A DNA stretch of 59,142 bases from an uncultured Clostridia bacterium (GCA_947178255.1 CAMWXP010000006.1:1-59142); one strand, 5' to 3'. Counted from the first letter of the stretch, positions 24,714-34,900 are shown. The notes: generated from the sequence alone by a model not told the origin. Translations and numbers: made by a program.

Positions 24714-26744
24714 TTAATTGTACCTGATGTACTTAGTCTTTTGACCGAGCGGGGCAAACAGTCTGCCGCCGCCGTCGTAAAACTTGCCGTAGAATTCCAA
24801 GAATTGAAGGCGGGCGTCGTGAACGTATGCGCTGAGTACGCCAAGTCCGAGGTTGAACAAATGCAGTACCACAAGCACTATCGCACCCACTACGTAGCCC
24901 GCGACGGGAATGTCCATTATTATTCCGCCAAGGCTGTTAAAGGCAAGACCTATGGCGCAGCTTGCAAGGCAAAGACCAAACAAGCGGCAGTACGACAACA
25001 GGTCGGACAAAAGATTGACAAGTCCGTACAAGCCCTTGAACCCGCCGACGATCTTGCCGAAAATATTTTTGCTGTTGCGCCCGCCGAACAGAAGTATAAG
25101 CGCAACGCCGACAAGCGCAAATGCCATAGCGGTGGTTTTTAGCGCCGCGGGCGGCACGAAACCTATCGTTATGCCGAGCATCGGCGCAAGCGACGGCAGC
25201 ATGCCTATAACAAGCAGTATAAGCGCTATAAACAGCAGCAGTATGGAGCCGCAGTCGAATATAGCCGAAAACGGCTTACCCTCTTTGCACAACGCTACAA
25301 ACTTTATAATAAAGCCGGTCATTATTTGTATAACGCCCATGCCTATGCTTAGCACTAGCAGCATTAGCGGTTTGTCTAACGGATTGAGAAGTATTGCGAC
25401 GTTTACGCCTTCGCCGAAGTCGATGGAAAAATACCCGCCGAACAGCACGCCCCAGATTATACCGGATATACCGCCCATACCTACGAGCAATGCAAGCCGT
25501 TTAATGCCGACGTCAAACTTTTTGGACGTTCCGATAACTAAACCCGCGATCGCGAGTATAAGTCCGTAACCGGCGTCGCCTATCATTATTCCGAAAAACA
25601 AGAAGTAGAACACCGCCATTATCGGGTTGGGGTCTATCTCCCTGTACCGCGGCGAGCTGTACATATCTGTAATTTGCTCGTACGCCTTGACTACGCGGTT
25701 GTTTTCCACAAGCGTAGGCGGTGCGTCCTTTTCCTCGGGCGCGAGCAGCTGTATAAACGCCTTGGGCGCGGCATCTTGCACCTCGTCCACGGTAGTTTGC
25801 GCTATGCGCTCGGGCAACCAGCCTTCCAGCACAAACGTGCTGTCGGACTTTAAAAACTTTTGTTCGGCTTCAGACCGCTCTATGTCTAACTCTATTACGT
25901 CGTACAGTATGCGCAGATCGTTAACGTGCTTTTCGTAGTCGAGCGCCGCTTTGGTAAGCTCGAAAATTTCGCGCTGCACGTCCTCGCTTTCGCTTTTGAG
26001 CGCGTCAACCTTTTGCGCCGCGGTGCAGTCGTCGCTGTATTCGCACTTGGTATACCCTGCCGCACCTAATTGCTTATCTATTTCCGCAACGTTGTTCTTT
26101 CTTGCGACAATCAAAACAACTGTAACGCCGTCGCTGTTACGAACCTCGTACGCGCACGGCAAGCCGTTAAGCAATTCGTTAGGCTTTGCGCTGGTGCGGT
26201 TAGAATACATAGCTATCGCTATATCGCCGTCGCGGTGCAATTCCGAAAGCTTGATAGGCATGACAGCATAAGGTTTATAATTTTCGGCAGCGGAATTCAA
26301 TTCAGCACAACGTTGCGAGCAATCTACGATTTTAAACGAAAGCTGTTTAAGGTCGTCACACACGTGCATAAGCTCGTACTCGCGCGCCGCCGCGTCCGAA
26401 AAATCGGCCTTGGTTATAAGCCTACGCGCCGAAGAATACTTCTCGCCCGACAGCGTGTACCCGATAGGCTGTGCGTTGTTCTTTTGCACGTCGCGCTTGT
26501 TCTTTTCAAGCTCCGCCGCCATCGCCGCGTGCCGCGCTTTGAGGAAATCGAGCGCAAAGGAAATTTCGCTTTGTTTAAGTTTAAGCTCGCGATATCTATT
26601 CGTTTCGCCCGAAGACAAATCAAAAGGCAGCGCGTCGGTTGCTCGCGCTTCAAACAATCCTCTGCTTACAAGGACGTCCATTATTTTGTTTTGATCGCTC
26701 CTTAGGCCGACAAGCCGAAGGTGCGACATTTTGGCTATCGCCAT
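24714..26744 (-). CDS. ntpI: V-type ATP synthase subunit I (membrane stator)
   Basis: 676 aa. A soluble N-terminal half with coiled coils (about 1-350) is followed by about seven to eight membrane helices, starting at NPIMAVFYFLFFGIMIGDAGYGLIL, a family hallmark. The ion-channel region GLVNLLSDLLSYCRLFGLCLASCAIGLAFN carries the essential Arg in SYCRLFGL. The C-terminal YVHDARLQFLEFYGKFYDGGGR is also typical. The ATG overlaps the ntpG stop (TAATG). Confidence 0.95.
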   Translation of the reverse strand: MAIAKMSHLRLVGLRSDQNKIMDVLVSRGLFEARATDALPFDLSSGETNRYRELKLKQSEISFALDFLKARHAAMAAELEKNKRDVQKNNAQPIGYTLSGEKYSSARRLITKADFSDAAAREYELMHVCDDLKQLSFKIVDCSQRCAELNSAAENYKPYAVMPIKLSELHRDGDIAIAMYSNRTSAKPNELLNGLPCAYEVRNSDGVTVVLIVARKNNVAEIDKQLGAAGYTKCEYSDDCTAAQKVDALKSESEDVQREIFELTKAALDYEKHVNDLRILYDVIELDIERSEAEQKFLKSDSTFVLEGWLPERIAQTTVDEVQDAAPKAFIQLLAPEEKDAPPTLVENNRVVKAYEQITDMYSSPRYREIDPNPIMAVFYFLFFGIMIGDAGYGLILAIAGLVIGTSKKFDVGIKRLALLVGMGGISGIIWGVLFGGYFSIDFGEGVNVAILLNPLDKPLMLLVLSIGMGVIQIMTGFIIKFVALCKEGKPFSAIFDCGSILLLFIALILLVIGMLPSLAPMLGITIGFVPPAALKTTAMAFALVGVALILLFGGRNSKNIFGKIVGGFKGLYGLVNLLSDLLSYCRLFGLCLASCAIGLAFNSLGGIIMDIPVAGYVVGAIVLVVLHLFNLGLGVLSAYVHDARLQFLEFYGKFYDGGGRLFAPLGQKTKYIRYN

Positions 26745-27133
26745 TACGCCTTGCCTCCGAGCATCTTAAACAATACGTCTATCTGCTTAGCTATTTCCTT
26801 TTCTTTTTCCTTGACCAGTTTTTCGCCGTTAGCCACTGCTTTTTCCACACGCTTTTCGCGTTCGGCGGCGGCGCGCTTAACGGCGTCCTCCGTCTTTTGG
26901 GACTTTGCTTCGGCAATAGTGCGCGCGCTTACCTCGCGCATATTCCTAGCACGGGTCGCGCCGTCAAGCTGGATAGCCTTGGCGTTTTCCTCCGCCTTGG
27001 CTATTATGTGCTTGGCTTCGCGCTCGGCGGAAAGTATATCCGCAATCACGCCCGAAAGCTGAGCGTCCAGCGCTTCGCGGTCCTCGTATACGATTTCCGA
27101 TTGATTATTCTTTTTTACTGTCGTATCACTCAT
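26744..27133 (-). CDS. ntpG: V-type ATP synthase subunit G/H (peripheral stalk)
   Basis: 129 aa, nearly all one Ala/Glu/Lys-rich helix (ADILSAEREAKHIIAKAEENAK...), the expected partner of subunit E. It is the first ntp gene and overlaps the 3' end of rpiB by 8 bp. Assigned mainly by position and coiled-coil character. Confidence 0.85.
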   Translation of the reverse strand: MSDTTVKKNNQSEIVYEDREALDAQLSGVIADILSAEREAKHIIAKAEENAKAIQLDGATRARNMREVSARTIAEAKSQKTEDAVKRAAAEREKRVEKAVANGEKLVKEKEKEIAKQIDVLFKMLGGKA

Positions 27134-27572
27134 GAGAACCCTCGTAAGCGGTTATTTTTTCAACGCGGTTAGCGTGGCGACCGCCCGAAAAGTCGGTGGT
27201 CAAAAATACTTGCGTTATTTGCAGTGCTGTTTCCATATCGGTGTTGCCCGCGCCCAGCGCCAAACAGTTGGCGTTGTTGTGTTCGCGGCACAATCTTGCC
27301 ATTTCGACGTTAAGGCACAGAGCACATCTGACGCCCTTTACCTTGTTGGCGGCAATGCTCATGCCCACGCCCGTCTTGCATATGACTATTCCGCAGTCGG
27401 CACTGCCGTTTGCCACAGCCTCCGCCACCTTGAACGCATAATCGGGATAGTCGCACGAGGATTCGCTGTCCGTACCGACGTTGCACACGGTTATGCCCTG
27501 CGCCGTCAATTTGTCTATTATGGCACTTTTAAGCGCTATTCCGCCGTGATCGCTGCCGATATATACAGTCAT
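27126..27572 (-). CDS. rpiB: Ribose-5-phosphate isomerase B
   Basis: Interconverts ribose-5-phosphate and ribulose-5-phosphate. The protein of 148 aa starts MTVYIGSDHGGIALKSAI, with DYPDYAFKVAEAV, CGIVICKTGVGMSIAANKV and HNNANCLALGA in family order. A longer frame reaches 27662, but the ATG at 27572 has AGAGGTG 8 nt upstream, matches the family N-terminus, and leaves room for the promoter between it and the phosphatase gene. Confidence 0.95.
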   Translation of the reverse strand: MTVYIGSDHGGIALKSAIIDKLTAQGITVCNVGTDSESSCDYPDYAFKVAEAVANGSADCGIVICKTGVGMSIAANKVKGVRCALCLNVEMARLCREHNNANCLALGAGNTDMETALQITQVFLTTDFSGGRHANRVEKITAYEGSHE

Positions 27573-27593
27573 ATACAACACCTCTATTGACTT

Positions 27594-27622
27594 AGTATAC
27601 CATTTAAAAATGATTTTGTCAC
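27594..27622 (-). promoter_or_regulatory. Promoter in front of rpiB and the V-ATPase operon
   Basis: -35 GTGACA (27617-27622), 17 bp, -10 TATACT (27594-27599) with an extended TGG before the -10. It may drive rpiB-ntpGIKECFABD independently of tsaC. Confidence 0.65.
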
Positions 27623-27627
27623 GCGAA

Positions 27628-28101
27628 TTAGCTGTTTTTCTCTTTAAGTTTTCGATCGGCAAGCTCCAAAATCGCGTCGAAGCCCGTTTGCATTTGCTGT
27701 GCGCACATAAGGTACGCCTGCGTGTTGTAACCGTACGGGTCGGGAATGCGAGTACCTATCAAATCCACGTACGATACGGCGTTATCACTGTCACACCGCA
27801 TTGCGTGCTCGTCGGTCATTCCTATAATCAAATCGCCGTCAAGCGACATTTGCACGGTGAACACTTTGGCTTTGCGGTCGGGGTTGTGCTTTACGCCGAG
27901 TATTGTCAGCGCTTCCACCGCCTGCGGCATTATTTTATCGCCCTTGCCCGCTTCCAGCCCCGCGCTCGACACGGTAAAGTCGCCGCTACGCTTTTTTTGG
28001 CGCAGGTAATCCTTAAACAAAAATTCCGCCATAGGCGACCGACACGTATTGCCCGTGCAAACAAATATTATGCTTACTTTTACTTTCTTATTATCCGTCA
28101 T
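27628..28101 (-). CDS. ywlE: Low-molecular-weight protein phosphatase (YwlE-like)
   Basis: 157 aa with the P-loop CTGNTCRS (CX5R) near the N-terminus and the general-acid Asp in RIPDPYGYN. The Thr in the P-loop (CTGNTCRS) is the feature of arginine phosphatases of the YwlE type rather than tyrosine-specific enzymes, which suggests protein-arginine phosphatase activity; unproven here. It overlaps the tsaC stop by 4 bp and precedes rpiB, the conserved ywlC-ywlE-ywlF order of Bacillota. Confidence 0.85.
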   Translation of the reverse strand: MTDNKKVKVSIIFVCTGNTCRSPMAEFLFKDYLRQKKRSGDFTVSSAGLEAGKGDKIMPQAVEALTILGVKHNPDRKAKVFTVQMSLDGDLIIGMTDEHAMRCDSDNAVSYVDLIGTRIPDPYGYNTQAYLMCAQQMQTGFDAILELADRKLKEKNS

Positions 28102-29075
28102 ATGATTAGTCCGCCGCTTAATTTAATCAATCGCGCAATGAGCGACTCGCCCAAGCCGACGGGATTTACGCCCTCGGCTATTACCGCGTCGTAATGTTCG
28201 CCATCTGCATTGCGCAGCACCGCAAACAAATTGTGCGCATACGCCTCGTAGCTGTCGCCCACGGTGAACACCTCTCTGTCGCCGTATGCGCCACGGTTGC
28301 CGTCGAGACAAAGCACCGCTACCTTTTTTTGCTGTGCAGTAAGTTCGTCGTAGCGCTTGCAAATGTTATCGGTCATGCCGTCGTAGTACGCCGAAAACAG
28401 CACTTCGGCGTTGGGCATATATCCGCTTAGTTTCGCGTCCTCGCGTTTCGACTTTATCTCTCCGATAGCCTGCCTCAACTGCTCTACCGTAACTCCGCCC
28501 GCGCGCAAAACGGTGGGCGGCTCGGTACGCATGTCCACTATCGTCGACTCTATGCCTATCTCGGACGCGCCGCCGTCCAGTATGTATTCTATCTTGCCGT
28601 CAAGGTCGTCCTTGACATGCTGCGCAAGCGTGGGGCTTGCCTTGTCCGAAGTGTTTGCGCTTGGCACCACAACCGGCGCGCCGGCAAGCTCGATAAGCTT
28701 TTGCGCAACGGCGTTGTCCGGTATGCGTACCGCAACCGAATCGGAACCCGCCGTCACCTCGTCGGGAATAACGTCGGCGCGGTCAAACACCAGCGTGAGC
28801 GCCCCCGGCATAAACCTATCAATAAGGATTTGCGCCTTTTCGGGAATGGACTTAACCACCTTTTTTATGTCCGACTTTTTGGCCACCGCGACGATGAGCG
28901 GCTTGTCCATAGGGCGTTTTTTCACCTCGAACACCTTTTTTACCGCCTGTCCGTCGGTGGCCACCGCGCCCAAAGCATACACCGTTTCGGTGGGAAACGC
29001 CACAAGCTCCCCTGCCTTTAACTTTGATGCACAGCGCATAATATTCAAATCGGTTGGTTTTAAAATTTCCGTTTG
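28098..29075 (-). CDS. tsaC: L-threonylcarbamoyladenylate synthase (Sua5/TsaC)
   Basis: Makes threonylcarbamoyl-AMP for the t6A modification of ANN-decoding tRNAs. YrdC domain (about 1-200: KAGELVAFPTETVYALGA, KRPMDKPLIVAV, VPSANTSDKASPT, ESTIVDM...VLRAGGV) plus the C-terminal Sua5 domain (about 230-325). I place the start at the GTG at 29075 because AAGGA lies 7 nt upstream; the frame itself reaches 29123, and the extra residues would overlap the promoter. Confidence 0.93.
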   Translation of the reverse strand, partial: QTEILKPTDLNIMRCASKLKAGELVAFPTETVYALGAVATDGQAVKKVFEVKKRPMDKPLIVAVAKKSDIKKVVKSIPEKAQILIDRFMPGALTLVFDRADVIPDEVTAGSDSVAVRIPDNAVAQKLIELAGAPVVVPSANTSDKASPTLAQHVKDDLDGKIEYILDGGASEIGIESTIVDMRTEPPTVLRAGGVTVEQLRQAIGEIKSKREDAKLSGYMPNAEVLFSAYYDGMTDNICKRYDELTAQQKKVAVLCLDGNRGAYGDREVFTVGDSYEAYAHNLFAVLRNADGEHYDAVIAEGVNPVGLGESLIARLIKLSGGLII

Positions 29076-29113
29076 CACAATTCTATCCTTGGTAGCAAAG
29101 ATATTCACGTCTA

Positions 29114-29142
29114 ATATTATCATATTTCGTCAACAATTACAA
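29114..29142 (-). promoter_or_regulatory. Probable promoter of tsaC
   Basis: -35 TTGTAA (29137-29142), 17 bp, -10 TAATAT (29114-29119). Leader about 31 nt with AAGGA before the GTG. Confidence 0.5.
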
Positions 29143-29144
29143 GC

Positions 29145-29903
29145 ATGAAAAGCAAGTTTGCAAAATTTATAGACGGAACGATTGGCGCACTGCTGATATT
29201 TTTTGCCGCGTTTGCGGTGCTGCGGTACTTTATCCCTACGACGGACACAGCGGTGTTTTGCGCGCTGACTGTGACCGCGGGGCTGTGCATGCTGACAAGG
29301 CTGCGAGGAAAGAAAAAGGGCGAAGCTTATAAAATATCCAAGGCCGCCGACGATATGTTTTTCGAGTTTATGTTTTTGCCCGACAACGCGCCCGCTATGC
29401 AGCTTACAAACGCGCTAAAAGCCAAGGGCGAAAACGCAGTGCGGCATGGTAACGGCGTGTTCCTGAACTCTACCGCCGCGTACTGCTGCTTTGGTTCGCT
29501 CGACGAAAAGGATTGCGCACGACTGATAGCAAAAGCCAAGCACTACGGAGTTAGCAAGCTGGTTATATTGTGCAAAACCCCGCCGCCCGCGCCGCAAGTG
29601 GAAGACATGGAAATAGCTTCGGTGCACGGCGACGACGTTTACAAACTGTTCGCATCCCTTAACGCCCTGCCGCCGCGCAAGTATGCGGATAGCGGCAAGC
29701 GACAAAACGCGTTTAAAAACGCATTTTCGCGCGACAAGATTTTTCGATATTCCGTTCTTGCATTTTCGTTTTTCTTTGCGGCGTGGATAAGTCGATCGAT
29801 AATAACCTTTGCCTGCTCGGTGATTTGCGCCGCGCTTGCTATAATAAGCGTGACAATGACAGCCGTACGCGCGGCAAAAAAGCACAAAGAAAAATCGGTG
29901 TAA
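29145..29903 (+). CDS. Membrane protein of unknown function (252 aa)
   Basis: Not recognised. Two N-terminal membrane helices (about 10-60) are followed by a soluble central domain (about 70-190; MFFEFMFLPDNAPAMQL, FGSLDEKDCARLIAKAKHYGVSKLVILC) with alternating strands and helices, loosely reminiscent of a restriction-endonuclease-like fold without a clear D...ExK. Two C-terminal helices (about 200-245) complete it. Divergent from tsaC, convergent with the ten-gene cluster. No Shine-Dalgarno or convincing promoter seen. Confidence 0.7.
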   Translation: MKSKFAKFIDGTIGALLIFFAAFAVLRYFIPTTDTAVFCALTVTAGLCMLTRLRGKKKGEAYKISKAADDMFFEFMFLPDNAPAMQLTNALKAKGENAVRHGNGVFLNSTAAYCCFGSLDEKDCARLIAKAKHYGVSKLVILCKTPPPAPQVEDMEIASVHGDDVYKLFASLNALPPRKYADSGKRQNAFKNAFSRDKIFRYSVLAFSFFFAAWISRSIITFACSVICAALAIISVTMTAVRAAKKHKEKSV

Positions 29904-29924
29904 TACTTTGATATTACACCGATT
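29893..29924. terminator. Bidirectional terminator between converging genes
   Basis: Perfect 12-bp stem AATCGGTGTAAT/ATTACACCGATT with an 8-nt loop, flanked by A and T tracts. It ends both the 252-aa gene and the ten-gene cluster. Confidence 0.85.
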
Positions 29925-29929
29925 ATATT

Positions 29930-31081
29930 TTAGAAATTCTCATACTCTTTTAGCAGCTCGGCGGGAATGCTAGGGCGAAGCTTTTTGAACGCAGCGTCGA
30001 ACATATCGCGCCGCAGCGGTATGGGTTTAGTCAGTCCCTTGGCTTGCATTTCCTCTAACGCAAGGCGGCACGCTTCCTCTATTATACCGCAAAGGTCGGC
30101 GGCGGAATAGTACATAGTAGTCACCTTTACGCTTGTGCCCGGTACCGTGGTTTTGGTGTACGTTTCGCTAAGCTCCACCAAGTCCTCGGTGGTGACGCCG
30201 TCGAGCGCAATGCCTTTCAGCTTGCCCTCTATTATGGCGCGCTTTGCCGTGATGTCGGGCGGCGGCACGTGCACGCGGTGCGAGAACCGCTTGAACCTCA
30301 AATACGCGGGGTCGATTACGTCGGGACGGTTGGTAGCCGCTATTATTATGCGCTTTGATCCGTCCACGCCGAAGCCGTTTATGCGCTGCAAAAGCTCGGT
30401 GGTAACGGCGGCCTTGTAGTCCTTGGTGTCCGAAGTGCGCTTGCTGAATATGGATTCGCACTCGTCGACGAAAAGTATCGCGCCGTCCGCGCAAGCGTCC
30501 ATTTCGTCAAACAGTTGGCGCACGGCCTGCTCGGACTCGCCCACGTACGACTTGAATATATCGGCGGGCGTTATTACGAACAGCGGAAGCTGAAGCTTGT
30601 TGGCTATCGCCTCGGCAAACATTGTTTTGCCCGTGCCCGGGGCGCCGTACATAAGCATGCCCAAGCCGCCCTCTATCTTGTAATACTTGATCACGTCGGG
30701 GTTTTGCGCGATATAGATAAAGCTTTCCACCAGCTTCTTTACATCGTCCAAACCCTTAACGTCGTCGAACGTAGTTTTAGGCACGGTGTGGCTGACCGAC
30801 GAGCCGTATTCCGTAGCTTTCTTTCCAAGCTTCTTTGCCTTGTCGGCGTACTCCTCCGCCTTGACCGCGTCGGTGTGCCGCTCGGACAATTTTTGCGCGT
30901 ACTGCGACGCGCGCAAGTACTCGGTGCACAGCCGCTGCTTGTCCTCGGTGCGCAGGTCGCGCTTATCCTTTACCCCGCCCAAAATAGTACGAATATTTTC
31001 CACAGCCTCGCTGTAATTTTTTTCCAGCTGTTCGAGCGACGAACCGTCCGCCGCCGCCGATTTCTTTCCGAATCCGGACAT
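29930..31081 (-). CDS. Vps4/katanin-clade AAA ATPase with MIT-like N-terminal helices
   Basis: 383 aa. Residues about 15-95 are a charged helical region (LEQLEKNYSEAVENIRTIL ... EYLRASQYAQKLSE ... AEEYADKAKKLGKK) sized like an MIT three-helix bundle. The AAA core follows: Walker A GAPGTGKT (146-153), pore-loop KSYVGESEQ (177-185), Walker B ILFVDECES (202-210), sensor-1 AATN (248-251) and Arg residues R262/R265. The C-terminal helix DMFDAAFKKLRPSIPAELLKEYENF-type ending (VRPS...YE.F) is a mark of the meiotic-clade AAA proteins (Vps4, katanin, spastin). It lies 17 bp after the coiled-coil gene with Shine-Dalgarno GGAGGAT. Likely remodels that neighbour's polymers; inference. Confidence 0.8.
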   Translation of the reverse strand: MSGFGKKSAAADGSSLEQLEKNYSEAVENIRTILGGVKDKRDLRTEDKQRLCTEYLRASQYAQKLSERHTDAVKAEEYADKAKKLGKKATEYGSSVSHTVPKTTFDDVKGLDDVKKLVESFIYIAQNPDVIKYYKIEGGLGMLMYGAPGTGKTMFAEAIANKLQLPLFVITPADIFKSYVGESEQAVRQLFDEMDACADGAILFVDECESIFSKRTSDTKDYKAAVTTELLQRINGFGVDGSKRIIIAATNRPDVIDPAYLRFKRFSHRVHVPPPDITAKRAIIEGKLKGIALDGVTTEDLVELSETYTKTTVPGTSVKVTTMYYSAADLCGIIEEACRLALEEMQAKGLTKPIPLRRDMFDAAFKKLRPSIPAELLKEYENF

Positions 31082-31098
31082 ATGGTTTTATCCTCCGC

Positions 31099-31866
31099 TT
31101 AAAGAATGTCGCTGATATCGTCGGTGCCACCGGCTGCATTACCGCCGCCCGCGGGTGCGGGAGCATCCACACTGCCTGCACTGCCGCCTGCTCCACCGTC
31201 GCCGCCGCTGCGCTCGCTGATTATCTTGTCCACCATTTTTTCGGCGTTGGTGGGCGGAAGCGGCGAACCGCCGTTTGCCTTGACCTCGTACTTTTTGCGG
31301 CGCTCGGCGCTCTTGGCGAGTCGCTTTTGCGTTTTGACGTTAGACTTTTGCAAGCCCTCGGTAATGGAGAACGCAAGATCCTGACTGCTTTCCAGCATGA
31401 ACATTATTTCCTTGATCCTGCCGAGGTTGTTTGTTATCGTCTTTTGCATGCGCTTTTTGGCCTTGCGGCGCGCCCAAAATCCGTGATTGACCTTTTGCGT
31501 TGAATCGAGCGCCGACGAATTGAGCTGCAAAATATTGTCCATGCACAGCATAGCGTCGGTAATGCACGACACAGCCATGCTGACGTCGGTCAACATGTCG
31601 ATAGTGTCCTCCATTTGGATAGCAACGTCCAAAAAGGTCAGCAGCGTTTGCGACATAAAGTAGTCCTTGCCGTACTTTTGAATCATATCGGCGGCGCGGG
31701 TTGCAAGCATATCCTTGCGCTTGCCGAAATTCTTTTTGGAGCTTTCCAGCTTGCGCTCCTGCTCGGCTCGGACGTATTCGTTGTCCAGCTCCTCCGCCTG
31801 CTTGCGGATGCGCGCGCGGCGCTCCTCGCTTTCGGACATTTCCTCTCTTTGCCGTTCTCTTGCCAT
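31099..31866 (-). CDS. Helical protein with ESCRT-III-like architecture (255 aa)
   Basis: No family recognised with certainty. A basic, Arg/Lys-rich helical N-terminus (about 1-55) is followed by an alpha-helical core (about 56-190; ITDAMLCMDNIL, ARRKAKKRMQKT, GRIKEIMFMLES). A Pro-preceded short helix comes next (PPTNAEKMVDKIISE, about 208-222), then a Gly/Ala/Pro-rich flexible linker and a terminal acidic-hydrophobic peptide DDISDIL. This order (basic helical hairpin, core, short helix, flexible tail with a terminal motif) is that of ESCRT-III subunits, whose tails bind Vps4 MIT domains. The next gene encodes a Vps4-like ATPase. Alternative: a generic coiled-coil or PspA-like protein. Shine-Dalgarno AAGGAGAA. 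Confidence 0.6.
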   Translation of the reverse strand: MARERQREEMSESEERRARIRKQAEELDNEYVRAEQERKLESSKKNFGKRKDMLATRAADMIQKYGKDYFMSQTLLTFLDVAIQMEDTIDMLTDVSMAVSCITDAMLCMDNILQLNSSALDSTQKVNHGFWARRKAKKRMQKTITNNLGRIKEIMFMLESSQDLAFSITEGLQKSNVKTQKRLAKSAERRKKYEVKANGGSPLPPTNAEKMVDKIISERSGGDGGAGGSAGSVDAPAPAGGGNAAGGTDDISDIL

Positions 31867-31902
31867 AATATAAATTCTCCTTGTGAGTTTTTTACTGTTT
31901 GT

Positions 31903-34900
31903 TTATTTAGTAACGAACTTTTGCACTGCGGCATTGATTGCCGCTTGCTCGGCCTTGGTGTTGTCAAAGTAATCATGAATATGCACCTTGTGCAACGTCC
32001 AGCCCCTGCCGATAAGCGAAGTGACGTACCGCGCGTTGTAGTCGAAGTAATCGTACTTCTTTTGCACGGGCAGCTCGCACCACAACCCCAGCTCGGCTCT
32101 TGTTAAATCCTTGGACAGCACCGCAATCGGTATGCGCACCGAGCCGTCGGTTACGCCGTAGTCGGTTACTATGCGTTCCTTGGCTATACCCAAGCTTTCG
32201 ATATAGCTTGCCACAGCGGAAATAAAATGCTCGCCCTTTTCGGGTACCGCCGACACGAATTGAGCGGACTTATCGGCAAACCGTTCCACGCCCGCAAGAT
32301 AGCTGCGGATAAAGGCTATGCGCGCGTTGCCCGCCATTTGCCGAGACGTAAGCGTGTGGATAACGGTAACCTTATTCTTTGCACGCGTGACCGCCACGTT
32401 GAATATATTTTTACCGGTATCGTCGCGGTTGAGCTCGCCGAATGCAAGCTTTATCTTTCCGTTCTTGTCCTTGCCGTAAGTGAGCGACAAAATAAGGTTG
32501 TCCGTTTCCTGCCCCTGCACGCTCTCTATAGTGCGGAAAAACACCAGCTTGTCGGGCACATCGTCAAAGTTATGCCACGCGTTTTCTATCATAGCGTTTA
32601 GCTTTTTGTCGGCGTGCACAAGGCTGAGCACGTACTTTAACTGCGCCTCGCCGAATGTTACAACGCCCACCGACGTAGACAGCGTACCCTTATTTTTGTC
32701 GTAATACTTGTCGAAATGCTCTTTGAGCGCGGCGATAACGGCGTTAGCCTCGGGCACGTTTACGCCGTCCTCGCAATATCCGTCCTCGACGAGAATATCT
32801 GTAAAACCGAGGTCGGGCGTAGCGGGCACTGTCGCGGGAAAGGTGCGCATGTACGGATAGAACTCGCGCTGCGAAAACTCGATAAGGCTTTCGGTCTTGC
32901 TGCGGTAGTGGCAAACAAGCTCCTCCGCGTCGAACGCAAGATTGCCGAGCGCAAGGCTGAGCGCCGATATATCGGTGTCCAGCGTAAGCTCCGTTGCTTC
33001 GTCGCTTATGCGCTTGCGGTTTTTGGCTTTGAAGTGCGTAAGCGGCGGCATTTGATATTCGTCGCCCACAAGCACGCACTGCTTGCTCCTAAACAGCACG
33101 GGCAGCAAATCGACAGGCTCCATTTGGCTCGCCTCGTCCACTATTACGACGTCGAAGTTTTCGTACGCCTCGCCGCGGAACAGCACGCTCGCCGTGGACG
33201 GCGACAAGATGAAACATTTTTTCAGTTTGAGTATGGCCTTTGCGTAGTTGCGGAACATTACGCGCAACGACATGTTTATGCCCTTGTCCACTGCCAAAAA
33301 ATCAAAGTCGTCGTCCTCGGCGTCGATACGCGCCATGCACAGGCTTTCGGCGCGAACGGCGTTGCAATCGTATATCTCGTTTTCCGCGTCTATAAAATTC
33401 TTGATAGCAAGCTCGACGGCCTTGCCCAGTCCGTTGCGAGCGTTGCCCATAGTCGATATTTTGCGGTCTATAACGAGCGCAAGATAAGAATGGACAAACA
33501 GGTCGACAAACCTTTGTGGCCCAACCTCTACCCTGCCGTCCTCTATGGGCGTGAAAAACATATCAAGCGGCAAAGCGTTTTTGCCATGAATAATATTGTC
33601 GTAGCCGAGCGCGGCGGCCGCCATCGACCTATCAGTCGCTTGCGCTATTAATATCTTGCTGTTGCGCGGCGTGACATGCCACGGCGCTGCGGCATAGGCG
33701 TTTACAAAATACTTGCCGCCGAAGTCTTTCAGCTTGCTTACGGCAGTCGCCACGTTTGCTACAAGCGTACTCTCGCCCTGTAATACCGACACAAACTTTT
33801 CGGTCTTTTGCGCGTCGCAATTAAACTGCGGCGAATGGTAAATGCGAAGCAGCGCCGACAGCGAATGAACCTGCAATAACATATTGGGCGCTTCCGCTAT
33901 ACCGCACCTACCGCACATTGCGGACAGCGCAACGTTCAGCTCGGACTGCGCGCGCACAAGCTCGACCGCCGATACAAAGCTGTCTATTACGTAATCGTCG
34001 GGCGTTTTTACAAAACCTTTGGTGTCTGCGATAATACCGGCTGCGGTCTTACATTCCGACACAAACTCGCGCATATCCACGCCGAGCGCCGCACTATATT
34101 TAGCGACAGATAATATACATTCCGTTTGCTCGGCGGTCAATGCGTTAAGCCCGACAACGTGCGTAAGCACGCCGCTGAGCCCGTCTATCTTGCCGTCGCA
34201 TTCGGCTATACGGCTGTAAGATACTGCCGTAGCCGCCAACTCTTTCAGAGTAATATCGGTGCGCGAACACACGGCGCGCAATTTCTTTTCCGCCGATTTC
34301 GCCTTAAAGTCAAACATCCCGACGGAAGGCTTGTCCCCACTCGCGTACGGCGCCAATGCGGCGCATGCTTTTAACAGCTGCGTATCGTTAAGCTTGGCTT
34401 TGTCGAACACAAAAAGCACTTCGGCGGCAAGCGTATCGCGCTCGGTTTTGAGCTCGTAAACGTTGTTTACCGTTTGAGTAAACTTTGCAGCCGCTTGGTC
34501 GGTCATTCCGCCGACCAAAAACAACTCGCTGTTATTTGCCACCGTATTCACTACGGAAAGCTGTAAGCCGCGCACCGTTTTTATATCTGACAGGCGCGTA
34601 AAGCAGTCGCTTACGGCGCTGCCCGTAAATATAAACTTATCGGCATCCGTCGCCGAAAGCTTGGCCTTTTCATAATTGTCGGCAAGCATTGTCAGCAGCT
34701 CGCCGTCGCTCTTTTTAAGCCCTGTAACCGCCTTGACTATATCCTCGCCCGCAATCGCGTTTGGAAGCGCCGCGTCGTGCAAATCGCCGTACGTGCAGTC
34801 GCTCCACGAAATATCGGGATATTGCTTTTCCAGCCGTTCCGTTACTCCGTTTATTTCCGTCATCACTGCGGCGACTGATTTTAGCGCGACGATAGCGCCC

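Noticed and set aside
27573..27662. Longer rpiB start at 27662
   Set aside because: The extra 30 residues overlap the phosphatase gene end and the promoter; the Shine-Dalgarno and family N-terminus support 27572.
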